The notes under the pieces: model-generated | Seen by the model: only the letters and a program-made list of their open reading frames with translations | Told to the model about the DNA's origin: nothing | The model's database searches: none | Program-made: the position numbers and the translations under genes | Shown: piece after piece, positions 6,147 to 10,463 of the stretch | Layout of the letters: each line of letters begins with the position of its first letter | Position numbering within the stretch: position 1 is the first letter of the stretch | Assembly (NCBI GenBank): GCA_021106755.1 | Contig: JAIOTM010000054.1 | Span: forward strand, 1 to 10,463 | Reading direction: 5' to 3' | From: Candidatus Cloacimonadota bacterium | Lineage (GTDB): Bacteria > Cloacimonadota > Cloacimonadia > Cloacimonadales > JAIOQZ01 | Length of the DNA stretch: 10,463 bases

Positions 6147-9100
6147 ATGACACGAAAAAGACATATTCTGCTCATAGATGATGATGACAGTATTCTGTTC
6201 AGTGCTAAAGCCTATCTTGAGAATATCGGGTACGCGGTAACTATCGCGTCCAGCGGAAAGACCGGACTGGAAGAGTTCCATAGCAAGAAACCGGACATCG
6301 TTCTGACAGATTTGAATATGCCTGAGATGGACGGACTCGAAGTCTTGAATAAAATTCAAGATACTTCCCCTGATTTCCCTGTTATAGTACTTTCCTCTGT
6401 GGATGAGAGTAAAGAAATTCTCACAGCACTCAAAAATGGTGCCTGGGATTATTTCACGAAACCTGTTGTCGAGATGGAACTGCTGGCATCAGTAATCGAT
6501 AAAGCACTGGCAAGGAAGCAGATAAAAGAAAACATGCATCATTTTAAACGGGAATTTGATGAACAAGCCGATGGGCAGACAAAACTACTTGAAGAAAATT
6601 TACAACGTTATCAGATGATTTCCCAGATGATGCACGATTTTGTCTATTGGGGTCGTGTTTTACCTGATGGCAACATCAAGAAAGAATGGGTAACAGTTTC
6701 CACTGATTCAATCATTGGCTATTCAGTAGAAGAGCTTAATCAATTTAAATGCTGGGAATCAATGTTTCATGAGGATGATCAGGAAAGTGCCCAAATCCTG
6801 ATTCAATGGGTTATTAAAAATAATTCCCGGCAGCAGTCTCATTTCAGAGTGATTACAAAAACCGGGGAAAACAAAGTGTTGATGGTTTCCTGCAAACCAG
6901 TATGGAGCGATACAGAACAGCGGGTAACCCAGATAATTATAACAGGACGGGATATCACAGAAGAACTGAATACTTTCGAGAAATTGCAACTATACAAGAA
7001 GATTATTGATAACTCCGATATTGCCATTGTAATAGCTGACAATGAAGGCATATATCTGGAACAAAATAATGCCCACCGTGAATTGCTGGGCTACTCCGAT
7101 GAAGATATAATTGGAAAAACCCCTTCTGTAATTACTGGCATTGATTCCAAATCGGATGTTTTCAGTTCCCTGAAAAATAAAGACTCATACCGTTACGAAT
7201 TCCAATTAAAGAGTAAATCCGGGAAGATGTTATATATAGACCATTCTCTGTTTACAACCCGTAACGCGGCAGGCAATGTTCAATGTTATATCTCCTTCAA
7301 GCGTGACATAACTATGCAAAGAAGGTCTCAGCAAGTACAGGATATTATTTTTGAGATTGGAACCGCTGTCAACTATTCAAAAGATTTGCACGAGTTCTAT
7401 GAAAAAATTCAGCATTCCATTGGTCGTATTATTGACACAACGAACTTCTATATTGCTTTGTACGAAGAGGAAACTCAAACACTTTCTCTTCCCTATCATG
7501 TTGATATGAAAGATGCGTTCACCTCGTTCCCTGCTGGAAAAACTCTTACCTACTATGTAATCCGTTCAGGTAAAACACAATTGCTCACCGAAGCACAAAT
7601 CAGGCAACTTGCGGCTGAGGGTGAAGTAGAAATAGTTGGTTCTCTGGCGGAAGTATGGTTAGGTGTTCCTCTGCGTATCAAAGGAAAGATTATCGGTATT
7701 GTAAGTGTGCAAAGCTATGAAAGCGTTAACGCGATTAGAGAAGAAGACAGGGATTTTCTCCAATTTGTATCTGACCAAATAGCGGTTGCAATCGACCGAA
7801 AGCTACAAGAAGATGAACGGATGCGGTTAGTTACAGCAATTGAAAACGTGAACGAGTCTGTTGTTATTACAGATAAAAATGCAGTTATTGAATATGTAAA
7901 TCAAGCTTGCGCGTCAATTGCGGGTTACAATCAATTTGAATTGATTGGAAAAAATCCAAACATCTTCAGTAGCGGTAAACACGATTCCGCATTTTACAAA
8001 GAATTATGGGAGCAGATACAAAATGGAAAGATGTGGCGCGGTCTATTAATCAACAAAAGAAAAAACGGAGAGTTGTTTCAGGAAACCGCGACCATCACGC
8101 CTATCTTCGATGACAGAGGACAGATTACTAACTATATCGCGGTAAAACGAGATGTTACAGAAGAGCGTAAGTTGCAGAAACAGTTGCAACAATCTCAGAA
8201 GATGGAAGCTATCGGCACTCTTGCCGGTGGAATTGCTCATGATTTTAACAACATTCTTTCTATCATTTTAGGTTATACTGAACTGGCAACCGCGGATACT
8301 GACCGGAAAGAAGTATTGGAAGCACACCTCGGAGAAATCCGTAAAGCCGGAATCCGTGCCAAAAACCTTGTGAAGCAAATTTTAACTTTCAGCAGACGCA
8401 AAGATAAGGAACGTAAGCCACTCCAACTTAAACCGATTATTAAAGAATCGCTAAAATTATTACGAGCTTCCATTCCTGTTACCATAGACATTAACTGTAA
8501 CCTGAACACAGATTGTATGATTCTTGGTGATCCTACCGAAATACATCAGATAATTATGAACTTGTGCACTAATGCCTATCACGCTATGGAGGAACACGGG
8601 GGAGTTATTGAAATAACGATGAGCGAATCTTCTTTAAGTGAGATACCCGAACAGATAGATATAGAACAGAATACGGAAAACTGGGTATTGATTGAGATTA
8701 AAGATACTGGTAGCGGGATTGAAGAGCAAGTGCTTGAACACATTTTCGAGCCTTACTTTACAACTAAGGGAGCAGAGAAAGGTACAGGGCTGGGACTCTC
8801 AATTGTACATGGAATCGTTAGAAGTTACGGGGGAGATATTATCGTCACTTCAGTGTTGGAGTTAGGTACGGTATTCAACATCTATCTACCCATATTTATA
8901 GACGCTATTAAAGATAAACCCCAACCAGAAACTTCTCGTGATATTAAAGCGAGTGCTCACATTCTTTTTGTAGATGATGAAGAGATGATTACCCGGATGT
9001 TCAAGCGAGCACTTGAGAAAATGGGTTATGATGTTAAGATTGCCAGTAATGGCATAGAAGCCTTAGAATTTTTCAGATTGACACCAGATAAATTCGATAT

Positions 9101-9317
9101 AATGATTACGGATATGACAATGCCGAAAATGACAGGGAATGAACTCGCTCTAAAGGTTCTGCAAATACGACCGGATTTCCCCATCATTCTCAGTACAGGA
9201 TTTCATGACAGTCTCACTCCGGGATTTCTTGAAGAGACTGGCATTAAGAAATTACTTATCAAGCCGATAGCCCCACGCAAAATGGCACAGGAAATAGAAG
9301 AGCTACTCGGTCACTAA
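6147..9317 (+). CDS. Soluble hybrid sensor histidine kinase REC-PAS-PAS-GAF-PAS-HisKA-HATPase-REC
   Basis: This 1056-residue two-component sensor has no membrane segment. The order is: REC1 (about 5-120; acidic pocket IDDDD, phospho-acceptor Asp55 in LTDLNMP, Ser83, Lys105 in TKP); PAS1 (about 152-271); PAS2 (280-391; IADNEGIYLEQNNAHRELLGYS); GAF (398-551); PAS3 (559-673; ITDKNAVIEYVNQACASIAGY); HisKA (675-751; GGIAHDFNN with phospho-acceptor His698); HATPase (790-917; N box MNLCTNAYHAM, G1 DTGSGI, FEPYFTTK, G2 GTGLGLS); REC2 (938-1055; VDDEE, Asp989 in ITDMTMP, Lys1039 in IKP). All catalytic residues of the kinase and both receivers are present, so it should be active. A receiver at the front suggests it is itself phosphorylated by another kinase. 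A short helical linker lies around residues 120-150. No DNA-binding output is attached, so signal must pass to a separate regulator or phosphotransfer protein not seen here. The ligands of the PAS and GAF domains cannot be read from sequence. Confidence 0.95.
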   Translation: MTRKRHILLIDDDDSILFSAKAYLENIGYAVTIASSGKTGLEEFHSKKPDIVLTDLNMPEMDGLEVLNKIQDTSPDFPVIVLSSVDESKEILTALKNGAWDYFTKPVVEMELLASVIDKALARKQIKENMHHFKREFDEQADGQTKLLEENLQRYQMISQMMHDFVYWGRVLPDGNIKKEWVTVSTDSIIGYSVEELNQFKCWESMFHEDDQESAQILIQWVIKNNSRQQSHFRVITKTGENKVLMVSCKPVWSDTEQRVTQIIITGRDITEELNTFEKLQLYKKIIDNSDIAIVIADNEGIYLEQNNAHRELLGYSDEDIIGKTPSVITGIDSKSDVFSSLKNKDSYRYEFQLKSKSGKMLYIDHSLFTTRNAAGNVQCYISFKRDITMQRRSQQVQDIIFEIGTAVNYSKDLHEFYEKIQHSIGRIIDTTNFYIALYEEETQTLSLPYHVDMKDAFTSFPAGKTLTYYVIRSGKTQLLTEAQIRQLAAEGEVEIVGSLAEVWLGVPLRIKGKIIGIVSVQSYESVNAIREEDRDFLQFVSDQIAVAIDRKLQEDERMRLVTAIENVNESVVITDKNAVIEYVNQACASIAGYNQFELIGKNPNIFSSGKHDSAFYKELWEQIQNGKMWRGLLINKRKNGELFQETATITPIFDDRGQITNYIAVKRDVTEERKLQKQLQQSQKMEAIGTLAGGIAHDFNNILSIILGYTELATADTDRKEVLEAHLGEIRKAGIRAKNLVKQILTFSRRKDKERKPLQLKPIIKESLKLLRASIPVTIDINCNLNTDCMILGDPTEIHQIIMNLCTNAYHAMEEHGGVIEITMSESSLSEIPEQIDIEQNTENWVLIEIKDTGSGIEEQVLEHIFEPYFTTKGAEKGTGLGLSIVHGIVRSYGGDIIVTSVLELGTVFNIYLPIFIDAIKDKPQPETSRDIKASAHILFVDDEEMITRMFKRALEKMGYDVKIASNGIEALEFFRLTPDKFDIMITDMTMPKMTGNELALKVLQIRPDFPIILSTGFHDSLTPGFLEETGIKKLLIKPIAPRKMAQEIEELLGH

Positions 9318-9332
9318 AAAAAAGGAGATGTT

Positions 9333-9680
9333 ATGCGCGTCTTGCTCTTGGCAGTCTTCATTGGTTTTGTTGGTTTCTTAGTTGGTTACATTATCTGGGG
9401 CAACTCAGGAACTGGATGGATTCCCCCCGAATCTCTTTTCACTGGTAAGCTCGTAGAAGGTGAAAATATGATTATCAAAGGCTACGAGAAACCTAATCTC
9501 CCCGCGTTGAATCGTGGCTTCAATATTCTACTCCTTGGATTGAGTTTCACTATTCTGGGCGGTTGGATTGGCTACCTTTGGCGAAAAAGAGAGAGAGAAA
9601 ACCGTAACAAGCTCAACTACCCGCTTTTTATGCATGAGCCATACAAATTCAATAAGAAGAAGAATTCTTTCCGATTTTAA
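9333..9680 (+). CDS. Small two-helix membrane protein of unknown function
   Basis: This 115-residue protein starts 15 bases after the kinase stop. A strong ribosome binding site, AAGGAG (9322-9327), lies five bases before the ATG, and there is no terminator between the genes, so they are probably one transcript. Membrane segments are about residues 3-22 and 60-83. The 37-residue stretch between them contains WIPPESLFTG and a mix of charges. The tail from residue 84 is strongly basic (RKRERENRNK, KKKNSFRF), so by the positive-inside rule it should be cytoplasmic. The N-terminus would then also be inside, with the loop in the periplasm. I recognise no family. As the neighbour of a kinase without membrane segments, it could anchor or inform that kinase, which is an inference from position alone. 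Confidence 0.75.
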   Translation: MRVLLLAVFIGFVGFLVGYIIWGNSGTGWIPPESLFTGKLVEGENMIIKGYEKPNLPALNRGFNILLLGLSFTILGGWIGYLWRKRERENRNKLNYPLFMHEPYKFNKKKNSFRF

Positions 9681-9725
9681 CCCGCAAGATAATCCCCCTT
9701 GTGGATTTAATCGACAAGTAAGACA

Positions 9726-9741
9726 TGTTGGTAAACCAACA
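9726..9741. repeat. Short perfect inverted repeat in the convergent gap
   Basis: TGTTGGT (9726-9732) and ACCAACA (9735-9741) are perfect inverted copies, giving a six-pair stem with a TAAA loop. It lies 46 bases after the membrane-protein stop and between two converging genes, where a terminator is expected. No T run follows on either strand, so it is at best a weak or Rho-assisted terminator. Confidence 0.35.
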
Positions 9742-9769
9742 GTTGAGTTCTGGGAGATTTTCTATATCG

Positions 9770-9789
9770 TAATGCCAAGATTGGCATTA
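9770..9789. repeat. 9-bp perfect palindrome overlapping the stop of the minus-strand gene
   Basis: TAATGCCAA (9770-9778) and TTGGCATTA (9781-9789) are perfect inverted copies around GA. The stop codon of the minus-strand gene (9787-9789, TAA on that strand) is part of one arm. The site can fold as an eight-pair stem with a four-base loop in transcripts from either side, or act as a protein-binding site. There is no T run on either strand, so it is not a standard terminator. Confidence 0.45.
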
Positions 9790-10463
9790 AGGCAGAGGTA
9801 TTTTCTCTGGCATCAAGTTATCCACGAGGATTCTTTCACCTTCAATTATAGCTACAACTGAAACATTTTTGTCTGGAATTTGCTGGTTATTCCTATAAAT
9901 TATCCGACCAGAAACACCAATAAACGCTCTTGTCCCTTTCAACGCCTGAAGAATTTTGCATGGTTCTTCGCTGTCAGCCCGCTTAATGGCATCGGCGGCT
10001 AACATAGTTGTATCATAGCCAAGGGCAGCAAACCCATCTGGTGGGGAACCGTATTCTTTCGTGTATCTATCAATAAAGAGTTGTGCTTTTTTAGTGCGCG
10101 TGTTGTCTCTGTCAGCGAGAAAGTGGGTAGTGTAGTATATTCCGGTACACAGCTTTTCTGATATGTTAGTGATTGCAGGCGTATCATAGGAGTCTCCACC
10201 AAAAATAGGTTGATTAACTCCAGCTTTCCGAAACTGTTCAACAATATGTCCAATATCATCTGGTCCTGCCGCAATGTAAATCATTTCAGGTTGTGGAGAT
10301 AGTTTCTTTATTCGGGTTATGTTAGACCCGTAGTCTCTTGTTCCACCAATAAATGTATCTTCGGCAATAATGTTCCCGCCACAAGCTTCATAACTCTCTT
10401 TGAAATACTTAGTCAGCAAACGAGTATATTCCATCTGAGTATCCCACAACAGACAACATGACT
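9787..10463 (-). CDS. ABC transporter substrate-binding protein (branched-chain amino acid type), C-terminal part
   Basis: The minus-strand frame stays open to the window edge, so the N-terminus and signal peptide are outside. About 224 residues are visible. The apparent start at 10449 is only an in-frame TTG; residues upstream read SCCLL. The fold is a periplasmic-binding-protein type 1 (LivJ-like, Leu/Ile/Val-binding family). Visible elements are EYTRLLTKYFKESYEACGG, the second-lobe strand PEMIYIAAGPDDIGHIVEQFRKAGVNQPIFGGDSYDTP, the helix segment RYTKEYGSPPDGFAALGYDTTMLAADAIKRA, and a C-terminal edge with ALKGTRAFIGVSGRIIYRNNQQIPDKNVSVVAIIEG. Such proteins bind amino acids or related small molecules outside the inner membrane and deliver them to a LivHMGF-type permease. 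No permease gene is in view. Ligand specificity cannot be told from this half. The gene converges on the two-helix membrane-protein gene. Confidence 0.9.
   Translation of the reverse strand, partial: SCCLLWDTQMEYTRLLTKYFKESYEACGGNIIAEDTFIGGTRDYGSNITRIKKLSPQPEMIYIAAGPDDIGHIVEQFRKAGVNQPIFGGDSYDTPAITNISEKLCTGIYYTTHFLADRDNTRTKKAQLFIDRYTKEYGSPPDGFAALGYDTTMLAADAIKRADSEEPCKILQALKGTRAFIGVSGRIIYRNNQQIPDKNVSVVAIIEGERILVDNLMPEKIPLP

Noticed and set aside
9568..9861. 97-codon plus-strand frame across the convergent gap
   Set aside because: It overlaps the end of the two-helix protein and the antisense of the substrate-binding gene, has no ribosome binding site, and shows no protein-like pattern.

Overview
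The window is a piece of chromosome from a didermic (Gram-negative type) bacterium. The best guess is the Fibrobacterota-Chlorobiota-Bacteroidota (FCB) neighbourhood, with Candidatus Cloacimonadota the closest style. The main evidence is a secreted protein ending in a FlgD-like type IX secretion (T9SS) sorting domain with the FPNPFNPS motif, preceded by an LPVELS-type fibronectin-III-like segment. A heptose-7-phosphate kinase for LPS core synthesis also points to an outer membrane. The lineage is inferred from protein style, not from a marker gene. I see no rRNA or tRNA gene, CRISPR array, transposase, integrase or phage gene.

Layout: (1) Bases 1-1872 carry housekeeping genes: the 3' part of glmS (isomerase half), with recO three bases downstream. 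(2) Bases 1912-3086 form a self-contained unit: tandem promoters, a strong ribosome binding site, a secreted T9SS-type protein and a clear intrinsic terminator. (3) Bases 3087-3301 look non-coding but hold a 9-bp inverted repeat. (4) Bases 3302-5909 are a tight co-directional run: a small XRE repressor-like regulator, an eight-helix membrane protein, a secreted protein with repeated PEG/PNG motifs, and hldA. A promoter with two related palindromes sits in front of the regulator. (5) Bases 6056-9680 hold a likely promoter, a soluble hybrid histidine kinase (REC-PAS-PAS-GAF-PAS-HisKA-HATPase-REC) and, 15 bases on, a two-helix membrane protein of unknown role. (6) Bases 9787-10463, on the minus strand, hold the C-terminal part of an amino-acid-type ABC transporter substrate-binding protein that runs off the window. 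The convergent gap before it contains two short perfect inverted repeats.

How the genes may work together: glmS (amino-sugar supply) and hldA (heptose supply) both feed envelope synthesis, but they are not adjacent. The regulator, membrane protein and PEG-motif protein look like a co-transcribed, self-regulated cassette. Its regulator most likely binds the two ACAT-type palindromes at its own promoter. The hybrid kinase has no membrane segment of its own, so the adjacent two-helix protein is a candidate membrane partner. The most interesting points are the twin-operator, possibly leaderless, regulator promoter with its cassette, and the kinase plus membrane-protein pair. Nothing here is clearly a wholly new system.
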